Source: JBCBWG01 sp039186015 (GTDB taxonomy: Bacteria; Pseudomonadota; Alphaproteobacteria; Rhizobiales; Hyphomicrobiaceae). Taken from it: a stretch of DNA of 39,003 nucleotides. The notes beneath the pieces were generated by a model that was not told the DNA's origin, did no database searches, and saw nothing but the letters and a program-made list of their open reading frames with translations. Positions 7,618 to 16,086 of this stretch are shown in pieces (within the stretch, counting starts at the first letter, position 1; each line of letters starts with the position of its first letter). The translations under genes and the position numbers were made by a program. The stretch is taken from NCBI GenBank assembly GCA_039186015.1, contig JBCDAH010000028.1, positions 1 to 39,003 of the forward strand, read 5' to 3'.

Positions 7618-8835
7618 CTACGCAGCACGCGGTGCCGTTTCCGCAAGATAACTCATCGCGGTCTGCACGCCGCCAGCGGTGTGTGGTACACCTGCGAGCC
7701 CGAGCCCCATCTCAACACCGGATAGCGTGCCAACCAAAGTCAGATCGTTGAAATCGCCGAGATGACCGATCCGGAACACCTTGCCGGCGACTTTCGATAA
7801 TCCCGTCCCGAGCGACATGTCGAAGGCATCAAGAACGACGCTGCGGAACTGATCGGCGTCGTGACCCTCCGGCATGACGACTGCAGTCAACACGGGCGAG
7901 AAATCCCGTGGCTCAGTGATGAGGTTTTGCAAGCCCCAGTGCGCGACTGCGCGGCGCGTGGCTTCCGCATGGCGATGATGGCGCTGAAAGACGGCATCCA
8001 GCCCTTCCTCGTGCAGCATATCGATGGCTTCCGAGAGGCCGTAAAGCAGGTTTGTGGCCGGTGTATAGGGGAAAAAGCCGTTAGCGTTGGCGGGCAGCAT
8101 CTCTGCCCAATCCCAGTACGATCTGGCCGACGTCGAAGCCTTGTGGGCTTCAAGCGCCCGTGGGGATAGGGCGTTGAACCCGAGGCCGGGCGGCAGCATC
8201 AGGCCTTTCTGCGACCCCGAAACCGTAACGTCGACACGCCACTCATCATGACGATAATCCGCGGAGGCCAGGCCGGAGATCGTATCGACCATGAACAACG
8301 CCGGATGGCCGGCGGCATCGATCGCTGCGCGCACATCCGGAATGCGCGATGTCGCACCAGTCGACGTTTCGTTATGGACGACGCACACGGCCTTGATGGT
8401 GTGGCCGGTGTCCTCCTTCAGCCGCGCCTCGATGCGGTTCGGGTCCACGCCGGCGCTCCAGTCACTGCCGATGACTTCGACATTCAGGCCGAGCTTTTCG
8501 GCCAGCTTTGTCCAAAGAAACGCGAAGTGGCCGGTCTCGTAGAACAGGACGTGGTCTCCTGGTGAAAGGGTGTTCACCAGCGCGCCCTCCCATGCGCCGG
8601 TTCCCGAGGACGGGTAAATGATCACCGGGTGCTCGGTCTGGAAAATCGTCTTGATGCCTGTCAACACGCGACGGCCCAACTGCTGAAACTCCGGGCCGCG
8701 ATGGTCGAGCACCGGCATCGCAATCGCACCGAGAATGCGATCGGGAACGGGCGAGGGCCCCGGTATCTGCAGGAAGTGGCGCCCGGCCCGCCGTGGCGTG
8801 TTGTGTCCCTGTTTCGCTTGTGCAGGCGATGCCAT
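7618..8835 (-). CDS. Serine-glyoxylate-type class V aminotransferase
   Basis: A 405-residue PLP enzyme of the class V group containing serine-, alanine- and aspartate-glyoxylate aminotransferases. It has FLQIPGPSPVPDRIL at the start, YPSSGTGAWEGAL (phosphate binding), VVHNETSTG, FMVDTISGLAS (the Asp that contacts the PLP ring) and the PLP lysine Lys210 in VSGSQKGLMLPPGLG. The open frame continues to 8955, but ATG 8835 is chosen because GGGGAGGA lies five bases before it and the family's conserved region begins soon after. Family members move an amino group to glyoxylate giving glycine, with serine, alanine or aspartate as donor; the donor cannot be read from sequence. It diverges from the FAD/Fe-S dehydrogenase across a region containing a 22-bp palindrome. 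Confidence 0.9.
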   Translation of the reverse strand: MASPAQAKQGHNTPRRAGRHFLQIPGPSPVPDRILGAIAMPVLDHRGPEFQQLGRRVLTGIKTIFQTEHPVIIYPSSGTGAWEGALVNTLSPGDHVLFYETGHFAFLWTKLAEKLGLNVEVIGSDWSAGVDPNRIEARLKEDTGHTIKAVCVVHNETSTGATSRIPDVRAAIDAAGHPALFMVDTISGLASADYRHDEWRVDVTVSGSQKGLMLPPGLGFNALSPRALEAHKASTSARSYWDWAEMLPANANGFFPYTPATNLLYGLSEAIDMLHEEGLDAVFQRHHRHAEATRRAVAHWGLQNLITEPRDFSPVLTAVVMPEGHDADQFRSVVLDAFDMSLGTGLSKVAGKVFRIGHLGDFNDLTLVGTLSGVEMGLGLAGVPHTAGGVQTAMSYLAETAPRAA

Positions 8836-8957
8836 CTGCGTCCTCCCCTGTCGGTTTCGTGTCTCGCCGTCTCGCCAGCGGAACAGCGACGGCCGCGGCG
8901 AATCCATCCTGCGCAGCGGCGCAAATCCGCCCGCCTGATCGTTCTCCATTGCCAATC

Positions 8958-8979
8958 ATAAAATTGTATACAATTTTAT
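8958..8979. promoter_or_regulatory. 22-bp perfect palindrome, probable GntR/FCD operator in a divergent promoter
   Basis: Each half is ATAAAATTGTA read towards the centre (between 8968 and 8969), giving the core TTGTATACAA. It lies in the 186 bp between the aminotransferase start (8835, minus) and the dehydrogenase start (9022, plus), the most AT-rich spot of the region. Palindromes with a GTATAC-type core are common operators of FadR/FCD-type GntR regulators, and such a gene follows the dehydrogenase at 12001. One dimer bound here could control both divergent transcripts. The link to that regulator is inferred. Confidence 0.7.
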
Positions 8980-9021
8980 TTCAAGCTTTACCTATCGGGT
9001 TGTGGGAGGAGGGGGGCATCG

Positions 9022-11970
9022 GTGGTCGCCAAGAACGGGATTAGCGCCGTGAACCATCGGCTTGCGGAGCGTCTCAACCGGGAGATTGAAGGCGAGGTGT
9101 TATTCGACCCGTTCTCGCGCGGACGGTATGCGACAGATGCCTCGCTCTACCAGATCGAACCGATCGGCGTCGTCGTTCCGAAGCGCGCTGCCGATGTTGC
9201 GGCGGCCATTTCACTGGCGCGCGACGAAGGTGTCTCGGTTCTGGGCCGCGGCGGTGGGACATCACAATCCGGCCAGACGGTCGGCCGCGCCCTGGTGATC
9301 GACTTCTCGAAGCACCTGAATAGGATCATCGACACTGATTTTGACGCGCGCACAGCCTGGGTCGAGCCGGGCATCACGATGGACGACCTCAATCGTCAGA
9401 TCGCCGCGTCCGGCTTATGGTTTCCGGTGGATGTCTCAACATCCTCGCGGGCCACGATTGGCGGCATGACCGGCAACAACTCGTGCGGAACGCGCTCGAT
9501 CCGCTACGGCATCATGCGCGACAATGTTGTCGCCATCGACGCCGTGCTCGCAAGCGGGACTGCAGCCCGGTTCGGCGAATTGCCCGCGAACTTCGACCGC
9601 ACGAATCTCCCGGACGACGTTAACGAACTGTTTCGAGACCTTGCTGCGTTAGGTCAGCATCGCCGCGACACGATCTCTGCGGCGTTTCCCGAAGTCTCCC
9701 GTAGGGTTGGCGGCTACCTGGTCGATGCTTTGCTTCCCGATACGGGCGAACCGATTAATCTGGCAACACTACTGTGCGGATCCGAAGGCACGCTGGCGAT
9801 GTCGCAAGCCATTCAGGTCCGGCTCGCCGATCAGCCGGTCAATAAAGCCCTGGGTGTTTGCCACTTCCCAACGTTTCGGTCGGCGATGGAAGCCGCCCAG
9901 CACATCGTCACGCTCGGCCCGGTGGCCGTCGAAGTCGTTGATGCGACGTTGATCTCTCTGGCGCGGGACATCGCCATGTTCCGCCCGGTGATGGATACCC
10001 ATGTCCGCGGCAATCCGGATGCGTTGCTGCTGGTTGAGTTTGCTGAGCCTGATCAGGCCGAAAACCTGCGGCGCCTGGACCAACTCGACGAGCTTATGGG
10101 CGATCTCGATCATCCCAACAGTGTCGGCAAGGTTTCGGATCGCGGACAGCAGGCGGCGATCTGGGGCGTGCGCACGGCCGGCCTCAACATCATGATGAGC
10201 ATGAAGAGCGAAGGTAAACCGGTCTCGTTTATCGAAGACGCAGCCGTGCCGCTCGAACATCTCGCTGACTATACGGAGCGCCTGACCGCGGTCTTTGAGA
10301 AGCACGGGACCACTGGCACATGGTACGCCCATGCCTCGGTCGGGTGTTTGCATGTGCGCCCCGTGCTCAATTTGAAACTCGAGCAGGACGCCGTGACAAT
10401 GCGCGCGATCGCCGAAGAGGCGTTCGCGATGGTCAAAGATTACAAGGGCGCCCACTCCGGTGAACACGGCGACGGACTGGTCCGGTCCGAGTTCCACGAA
10501 ACAATGTACGGGCAAGACGTTGTCACCGTCTTCGAAGAGGTGAAAGAACGTTTCGATCCGGGCGGCACTATGAATCCCGGCAAAATCGTTCGTCCGCCGC
10601 GCATGAATGATCGCCAGCTGTTCCGCTACAAACCGGACTACGGCACATCGCACCACACGCCCAAGTTCAATTGGTCGGCCTGGCCAGGCGGCGCTGACGG
10701 TTTTCAGGGCGCGGTCGAGATGTGCAACAACAATGGCGCCTGCCGAAAACTGGCCGGCGGCGCAATGTGCCCGAGCTATCGCGTCACGCGCAACGAGCGC
10801 GATCTCACTCGCGGTCGCGCCAATACGCTGAGATTGGCACTATCCGGTCAGCTTGGCGCGGACGCCTTTGCGTCTGACGCGATGCTCGAGACCATGAAAC
10901 TCTGTGTCTCATGCAAAGCCTGCAAGCGGGAGTGCCCCACCGGCGTTGACATGGCCAAAATGAAGATCGAGGTCCTGTCGGCGGCAAACGCGCGGCGTGG
11001 GCTGTCGCTACGGGACCGGCTGATCGCCTATATGCCGCGCTACGCACCGTATGCACGCTACCTGGCTCCCGCGCTCAATCTGCGGAACCAGATTCCGGGC
11101 TTGGCACGCTTGTTTGAGCCGATGACCGGCCTGGCAGCCACACGATCTTTGCCGCAGTGGCGCATGCGACCGTTCTCTTCTCAAAGCGTGAAGCCCGATC
11201 CGGAGATTGACCCGGCGCGCCGTGTGGCGTTGTTTCCGGATACCTTCAATCGTGCGTTTGAGCCTGAGAATCTCGATGCCACTGTCGCCCTGTTGCAAGC
11301 GCTCGGGTACTCGGTCAGCTGCATCGGCCCAGAGGAGCCTCGGCCGCTCTGCTGTGGCCGCACGTATCTCGCGGCCGGCCTTGTCGACGAGGCGCAACAC
11401 GAAGCCAAGCGTTTCGTCGATGCTGTGAAAACGCATCTCGACGCCGGGACTCCAGTCGTCGGGATTGAGCCCTCATGCCTCTTCAGCCTGCGTGACGAGT
11501 TTCAGGTTATGGGGCTTGGGGCAGATGCCGAGCGGCTCGGCGAACAGAGCTATATGCTCGGCGAGTTTCTGGTCCGCGAGGCCGACGCCGGGCGCATCGA
11601 GACCCCGATCGCAACGTGGCGGGGTGGACCGCAGACGGTTCACCTTCACACGCACTGTCATCAAAAGGCATTCGGCGCAGCGGATGCGATTGCCGGCGCC
11701 TTGCGCCTTGTCGACGGCTTCGACGTTCGCCCGATCGAATCGAGCTGCTGCGGCATGGCCGGCAGTTTCGGCTATCAGGCCGAGACCTACGACGTTTCAA
11801 TGGCTATGGGCGAGCTTTCACTGCTCCCGGCTGTCCGCGCTGCCGGCAGCGATGATATCATCGCAGCTGATGGCTTCTCGTGCCGTCACCAGATCGCCGA
11901 TGGCGGGAACCGTCCCGCTGTTAACGTTGCACGCGTGCTTTGCCAGGCCGTTACAGGCGGGCAAGGCTGA
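9022..11970 (+). CDS. FAD-linked dehydrogenase fused to an Fe-S/CCG domain protein (YdiJ/D-lactate dehydrogenase type)
   Basis: A 982-residue fusion. First is a PCMH-type FAD domain, with LGRGGGTSQSGQ near 73-84, GGMTGNNSCGTRSIRYG near 147-163 and LLCGSEGTLAM near 250-260. The FAD-oxidase C-terminal domain follows, with HSGEHGDGLVR near 478-488. A 4Fe-4S segment has CNNNGACR near 568 and CVSCKACKRECPTG near 628-641. Last come CCG domains with LCCGRT near 777, HTHCHQKA near 878 and SSCCGMAGSFGY near 907. This order and length match the YdiJ-type 2-hydroxyacid dehydrogenases, which oxidise D-2-hydroxyacids such as D-lactate, D-2-hydroxyglutarate or glycolate and pass electrons on through Fe-S centres. 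The start is GTG 9022 after GGGAGGAGGGGGG. Pairing with a glyoxylate aminotransferase favours glycolate or a similar acid as substrate (inference). Confidence 0.9.
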   Translation: MVAKNGISAVNHRLAERLNREIEGEVLFDPFSRGRYATDASLYQIEPIGVVVPKRAADVAAAISLARDEGVSVLGRGGGTSQSGQTVGRALVIDFSKHLNRIIDTDFDARTAWVEPGITMDDLNRQIAASGLWFPVDVSTSSRATIGGMTGNNSCGTRSIRYGIMRDNVVAIDAVLASGTAARFGELPANFDRTNLPDDVNELFRDLAALGQHRRDTISAAFPEVSRRVGGYLVDALLPDTGEPINLATLLCGSEGTLAMSQAIQVRLADQPVNKALGVCHFPTFRSAMEAAQHIVTLGPVAVEVVDATLISLARDIAMFRPVMDTHVRGNPDALLLVEFAEPDQAENLRRLDQLDELMGDLDHPNSVGKVSDRGQQAAIWGVRTAGLNIMMSMKSEGKPVSFIEDAAVPLEHLADYTERLTAVFEKHGTTGTWYAHASVGCLHVRPVLNLKLEQDAVTMRAIAEEAFAMVKDYKGAHSGEHGDGLVRSEFHETMYGQDVVTVFEEVKERFDPGGTMNPGKIVRPPRMNDRQLFRYKPDYGTSHHTPKFNWSAWPGGADGFQGAVEMCNNNGACRKLAGGAMCPSYRVTRNERDLTRGRANTLRLALSGQLGADAFASDAMLETMKLCVSCKACKRECPTGVDMAKMKIEVLSAANARRGLSLRDRLIAYMPRYAPYARYLAPALNLRNQIPGLARLFEPMTGLAATRSLPQWRMRPFSSQSVKPDPEIDPARRVALFPDTFNRAFEPENLDATVALLQALGYSVSCIGPEEPRPLCCGRTYLAAGLVDEAQHEAKRFVDAVKTHLDAGTPVVGIEPSCLFSLRDEFQVMGLGADAERLGEQSYMLGEFLVREADAGRIETPIATWRGGPQTVHLHTHCHQKAFGAADAIAGALRLVDGFDVRPIESSCCGMAGSFGYQAETYDVSMAMGELSLLPAVRAAGSDDIIAADGFSCRHQIADGGNRPAVNVARVLCQAVTGGQG

Positions 11971-12000
11971 GCATCCTCGTCAAGCAGACTCTGAATTGCC

Positions 12001-12747
12001 ATGACCGAACAGCGCCGACGCATCGTGAAGGTTCCGGACCTCGGCTACGAGTACGAAGACGTCGGGCCGCTTGCGCCGAGCGAGCGCCGAAACTACGGCC
12101 CACGCAAAAACCTCCACGCGACGACCACGTATCGCGTCCGGCAGTTGATCCTCGACGGCGAGTTGCCGCCCGGCCAACGGATTAGCGAGCATGCGTTGTG
12201 CGAACGCTGCGGCGTTTCTCGCACGCCCGTGCGCGAAGCGCTGAAGGCGTTGGCAATTGAAGGATTGGTGAAAATCACGCCGAACCGTGGCGCTACTGTC
12301 GTTACCCTGTCACCCATCGAGTTGACCGAGACCTTTGCCGTTATGGGCGCACTTGAGGCTCTCGCCGGCGAACTCGCATGCCAGAACATGAACGATGGCG
12401 AGATCGACTACATCAGTGAACTCCACGACCGCATGGTCGATCACTACAAGCGACGCGAGATCCATGAGTATTTCTCGGTTAACCAGCGGATTCACGACGC
12501 CATCCTCTTTGGCTCACGCAATGACGTGCTCGGTGCGCAATACCGACAACTCGCCGGGCGCATACGGCTGGCGCGCTATCAAGCCAATTTCTCCGAGCGT
12601 CGCTGGGCCCAAGCGATCGCGGAACACAAACGGATCCTCGCCGCATTGAAAAAACGCGACGGCAAGCGGGTCGCTCGTCTATTGCGCGCGCACTTGAATA
12701 GTAAATTGATCAGCCTGTTAGACGTTTCAGGTTGCACCGACTCGTAA
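12001..12747 (+). CDS. GntR family transcriptional regulator, FCD (FadR-type) subfamily
   Basis: A 248-residue regulator. An unusual polar N-terminal extension (1-40) precedes the winged helix-turn-helix (about 43-105: YRVRQLILDGELPPGQRIS, SRTPVREALKALAIEGLV). The FCD ligand domain (about 110-240) has the usual metal-ligand set Asn161, His165, His209 and His231, so it probably binds a small carboxylate through a metal ion. It begins 30 bp after the dehydrogenase stop and must be co-transcribed with it, which makes local autoregulation through the palindrome at 8958-8979 likely. By family habit it would be a repressor released by a hydroxyacid or keto acid; the ligand is unknown. Confidence 0.9.
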   Translation: MTEQRRRIVKVPDLGYEYEDVGPLAPSERRNYGPRKNLHATTTYRVRQLILDGELPPGQRISEHALCERCGVSRTPVREALKALAIEGLVKITPNRGATVVTLSPIELTETFAVMGALEALAGELACQNMNDGEIDYISELHDRMVDHYKRREIHEYFSVNQRIHDAILFGSRNDVLGAQYRQLAGRIRLARYQANFSERRWAQAIAEHKRILAALKKRDGKRVARLLRAHLNSKLISLLDVSGCTDS

Positions 12748-12806
12748 CGAATTCCTCACCATAAGCTGCGAAGTTCTGGCCAAATGCCCCATAACCGCCG
12801 TGGCCA

Positions 12807-12834
12807 AGTTGTAACAGCGTCGCTTAGTTGCAAC
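12807..12834 (+). repeat. Near-direct repeat AGTTGYAAC upstream of the SPFH gene
   Basis: AGTTGTAAC (12807-12815) and AGTTGCAAC (12826-12834) are 19 bp apart start to start, about two helical turns, and 17-44 bp before ATG 12851. The second is within the perfect 10-bp palindrome AGTTGCAACT. The spacing suits side-by-side protein binding, but no regulator is identified. Confidence 0.3.
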
Positions 12835-12850
12835 TGGCGAGGAGTTCGAC

Positions 12851-13705
12851 ATGCCGAATCTGCCGTACATTCCAGGTCTTGCGATTGCTGCCGCTGTGAT
12901 CGCGGCGATCACGGCCTGGCTATCCTATTTCACTGTCCCGCAAGGCTATGAGTCGATCGTCGTGCGCTTCGGCAAGGCGCAGTATTCGGTTGGCCCCGGC
13001 CTGCACTTCAAGATTCCGTTCGTCGATACCGCGATACCTCTCGATATGCGTGAGGTCGTCAACAAGGAAGTCGTGGCCGCGGCGACGTCAGACCGCTTGG
13101 CGACAACCGCCGACATCTCCACGAACTGGCGGATCAAGCCCGGCTTCGTGATGGAGTTCTACAAGCGTTATGGAACACGCGCGCAGTTTGAGGCCACCCA
13201 TCTCGATCGTCGTCTTCAGGCGTCGTCCAAAGCTGCGATATCCACGTTCGATGCCGAACGTCTGATCAAGGAACGTGTGTCCGCAAGCTTGAAGATTGAT
13301 GAACTCCTGCAAAAGGCGCTCGACGGTTACCCGGTCATTGTGACCGCCGCGCAAATCGAGAACATCGAGTTTCCAAAGCAGTACATGGACGCCGTCCTCG
13401 AGAAGGAAAAGAAGCGCGAAGAAGCACAACGTGAGCGCTACGAACTCGAGCGGCAGCGCCTGATCGCAGAGCGCACCGTCCAAGTCGCGGAAGCAGAGGC
13501 GAAAGCTATTCGCGCGCGTGCCGACGCCGAAGCGTATGCGACCAAAACGACAGGTAAGGCCAAAGCAGAGGCCGCCGCGCTGCTTGCGAAGGCGATCTCT
13601 GAAAATCCGTCGATCGTTCAGTACGAATACGCAAAGCGCTGGAACGGCACGATGCCGAACATGGTTCCGCCAACAAACGCGCCGATGCTGCTGAACGTGC
13701 AGTAG
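12851..13705 (+). CDS. SPFH/band 7 (prohibitin-like) membrane protein
   Basis: A 284-residue protein with one N-terminal membrane segment (about 8-28). The SPFH domain follows (about 29-190: VPQGYESIVVRFGKAQ, GPGLHFKIPFVDTAI, AQIENIEFPKQYMD), then a charged coiled coil rich in Ala, Glu, Arg and Lys (about 187-255). The protein ends shortly after. This is the layout of prohibitin/HflC-type proteins, which form large rings on the cytoplasmic or periplasmic membrane face and act as membrane-domain scaffolds or protease regulators. GAGGAG six bases before ATG 12851 supports the start. It is not followed by an HflK/HflC partner or by an NfeD gene, so it appears to act singly. The gene ends before a hairpin at 13731-13758. 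Confidence 0.9.
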   Translation: MPNLPYIPGLAIAAAVIAAITAWLSYFTVPQGYESIVVRFGKAQYSVGPGLHFKIPFVDTAIPLDMREVVNKEVVAAATSDRLATTADISTNWRIKPGFVMEFYKRYGTRAQFEATHLDRRLQASSKAAISTFDAERLIKERVSASLKIDELLQKALDGYPVIVTAAQIENIEFPKQYMDAVLEKEKKREEAQRERYELERQRLIAERTVQVAEAEAKAIRARADAEAYATKTTGKAKAEAAALLAKAISENPSIVQYEYAKRWNGTMPNMVPPTNAPMLLNVQ

Positions 13706-13730
13706 TGTGCGTCTTGGCTGCGTTATGGGG

Positions 13731-13758
13731 CTGGCCTCGGCAGTTGTGCCGAGGTCAG
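13731..13758 (+). terminator. Hairpin after the SPFH gene
   Basis: Arms 13731-13742 and 13747-13758 pair over 12 bp (one G-U) around the tetraloop GTTG, 26 bp after the stop codon. The following bases are only mildly T-rich, so efficiency is uncertain. The remaining 130 bp up to 13889 hold nothing I recognise. Confidence 0.5.
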
Positions 13759-13888
13759 CTGTTCCTGTGTCCAGCGCACGAAAACGCCAACGGCGGTTGG
13801 CACCGGACCGACACCGATCGAATAAGCGCATGCGGCCATGTTAGCGCCGCCGCGACAGTGAGCAGCGTTGGGGCTGACAGTTAGTTTG

Positions 13889-16018
13889 CTATCGGCCCTC
13901 ACGCCACCAGGCGAGCGTCATCAAAAACAGCATCGCAGCCAACGCGAGGAAGCCGTTGAACATCGGGGTCAACGACACACCTTTCGTGACGGCGGCCTGC
14001 TGGTCCTTCAGCGCCATCCAGCTTGACCCTGCATAGAGACGTGCCGACGTCAGCATCGTCACGCGCGGGACTGAGACCGAAGCCGGGTCGCTGGACGCCG
14101 TGAGTGCGGCGGCGGCCTGTTTGGTCCAAAACAAGCCACCGCCAATCGAATCCGACAGCGGCTGCATAATGGCCTTGGTCGCCGTGACTTCCGACATCTC
14201 GCGCGGGTCCGCAACACCGGCAATGGCAACTGCCGTCAGCTTTCCGTTCGGGCCTTCGCTCTCGAATTTATGGAGCCCGCGCTCGGTTGCATCGACAGTG
14301 GCGCGCCAAACACCCTCGCCTGCGGACTCCAGCGTGACTTGGCGGCGCTCGCCGCCTGGCGTGAGAACCATCACGGGGCCGACCCGCTCTTCCATCGAGC
14401 GGCGCTCGACCGTCATCTTGAGCCCTGCTGCCTCGGCAATCAGGCGCTCTTCCTCAAGATCCGGCTCTTTCATCAGCCAGTGCGACAACCGACGCAGCAG
14501 GTCCGTGTGTGGCCCGCCGCCGTCGTAGCCACGCGCCCAAAGCCAGGCATGGTCGGACGTCAGCAAAGCGACCCGGCCCTTGCCTTTGCGATCCAGCACG
14601 AGCAGCGGGCGTTCGCGGACGCCGGTCATTATCGTGCGACCCCGCTCCGGGCGAACCTCGACTTGGCGAAACCACCGGCCCCAGGTCGGCGAGGTCACGT
14701 CCCCCCCTGGCAGTCCACGTGTCACGGGATGCTTCGCTCCGAGCGTGGTGAGCCTGGGACGGAAGGCTTCTTGCAAAACCTCGCCGGTTGGGAGCGCCGG
14801 CAATGCGTTCATCAGCGGCGTTCGGACAACGCTTTGCGGACCCGCATAGTCATCGCCGGCAGCGACCAACAACGCACCACCGTGCTCTTCGACATAGCGA
14901 GCGATGTTATCGTAGTATAGCAATTGAAGAATGCCGCGATGCTGGTACCGGTCAAAAATGATCAGATCGAATTCCTGGATCTTGACCGAGAACAACTCAC
15001 GCGTCGGGAACGCGATCAGAGATAGTTGGTTGATCGGCGTGCCGTCCTGTTTGTGGGGCGGCCTCAGAATCGTGAAGTGCACCAAATCAACGGCGGCATC
15101 GGACTTCAGCAGGTTGCGCCATGTACGCTCACCGGCATGCGGCTCACCCGACACCAAAAGAACGCGCAAGTTTTCACGTACGCCGTCGGCAACAACAACG
15201 ATGCGGTTATTGGCAAGGGTCAGTTCGCCGTCGACACCGGGGAGATCAATCTCAACGATGTTCTTGCCGGCGTGCGGAAACGCCATAGGGATCGAAATCG
15301 TTTCATCAATTTGCGCCGGGAATGTCAGATCGTCCTGGCCTTCGCGGCGCACGCGAACCGAGACGGACTCCCCGAGCGCGGACGGGCGAGTGCCGGCTTC
15401 GCGAATGGCAAGTTCGATTGTGCGCTCCTGCCCGACAATGCCGTAGCGCGGCGCCTTCAGGATCTCGATCCGGCGATCAAACTCCTGCGGCCGGCCAGTC
15501 AGAACCGTATGGATCGGCGCATCGAACCCCAATGAGTTTGCGGACTTCGGCACATCATGAACTTGGCCGTCCGTGACCAGGATAACGCCTGCCAGGCGAT
15601 CCGGAGCGACGTCAGCGAGTGCGCGATTAAGCGCGGCAAAAAGATTGGTGCCGCCACGGCCCGTGCCAGTCGGGCGTGCTGCCGTTACCCATTTGACGTC
15701 GAGCTTTTCAATCGCGCCAAGTCGCTGCTCCAGCTCCTTGCGAATTGCCGCCGATTGTTCCGGCCGTCCTGCGATCGACTGGCTGGTGCTTTCGTCGACA
15801 ACGACGATGGCTACATTGCCGAGGCTTTCGCGTTCCTCCTGACGCAGCGTGGGATTGGCCAACGCAAAGATCAGGGCAGCCAGTGCGAGTGCACGGAGGA
15901 CCGCGCCCCGCGTGCCGCGATAGACGAGAACCGCGACTAGCAGCACCGTAAGTGCAATCGCGGCCCAGAACAGCGGTGCTGGGAGCATCGGCGCGAAATC
16001 GATCGACCAATCTGACAT
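13889..16018 (-). CDS. Membrane protein with VWA-like and glutamine-amidotransferase-like domains
   Basis: A 709-residue protein, last of the MoxR cluster. Two membrane segments (about 13-30 and 34-54) are followed by a VWA-like domain whose MIDAS is complete: DESTS near 75, the Thr of GGTNLFAALNRA and the Asp of LVTDGQVHD. A beta-sandwich-like region comes next, then a class I glutamine-amidotransferase-like fold (around DRYQHRGILQLLYYDN and GGALLVAAGDDYAG) without an obvious catalytic Cys. Another beta-rich region precedes the single C-terminal membrane helix (FLALAAMLFLMTLAWW). ATG 16018 is preferred to GTG 16024; neither has a good Shine-Dalgarno. Most of the protein should be periplasmic. 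Its role is unknown; by analogy with MoxR/Bat loci it may help assemble or protect envelope proteins. Confidence 0.8.
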   Translation of the reverse strand: MSDWSIDFAPMLPAPLFWAAIALTVLLVAVLVYRGTRGAVLRALALAALIFALANPTLRQEERESLGNVAIVVVDESTSQSIAGRPEQSAAIRKELEQRLGAIEKLDVKWVTAARPTGTGRGGTNLFAALNRALADVAPDRLAGVILVTDGQVHDVPKSANSLGFDAPIHTVLTGRPQEFDRRIEILKAPRYGIVGQERTIELAIREAGTRPSALGESVSVRVRREGQDDLTFPAQIDETISIPMAFPHAGKNIVEIDLPGVDGELTLANNRIVVVADGVRENLRVLLVSGEPHAGERTWRNLLKSDAAVDLVHFTILRPPHKQDGTPINQLSLIAFPTRELFSVKIQEFDLIIFDRYQHRGILQLLYYDNIARYVEEHGGALLVAAGDDYAGPQSVVRTPLMNALPALPTGEVLQEAFRPRLTTLGAKHPVTRGLPGGDVTSPTWGRWFRQVEVRPERGRTIMTGVRERPLLVLDRKGKGRVALLTSDHAWLWARGYDGGGPHTDLLRRLSHWLMKEPDLEEERLIAEAAGLKMTVERRSMEERVGPVMVLTPGGERRQVTLESAGEGVWRATVDATERGLHKFESEGPNGKLTAVAIAGVADPREMSEVTATKAIMQPLSDSIGGGLFWTKQAAAALTASSDPASVSVPRVTMLTSARLYAGSSWMALKDQQAAVTKGVSLTPMFNGFLALAAMLFLMTLAWWREGR

Positions 16019-16086
16019 TGTCACTCTTCGCTTTCACTCGTCGCCGGGCGCACTCGTCATCGCGAGCGCATACCCTTCGATCACGC

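Noticed and set aside
9769..10656. 295-codon minus-strand frame inside the FAD dehydrogenase
   Set aside because: Antisense shadow; all conserved motifs belong to the plus-strand gene.
12787..12796. CCCCATAAC resembling a heat-shock sigma-32 -10 element before the SPFH gene
   Set aside because: No CTTGAA-like -35 is found at the right distance, so a heat-shock promoter is not supported.
13088..13831. 247-codon minus-strand frame overlapping the SPFH gene
   Set aside because: It is antisense to the clear SPFH domain and coiled coil, and has no recognisable domain or ribosome-binding site.
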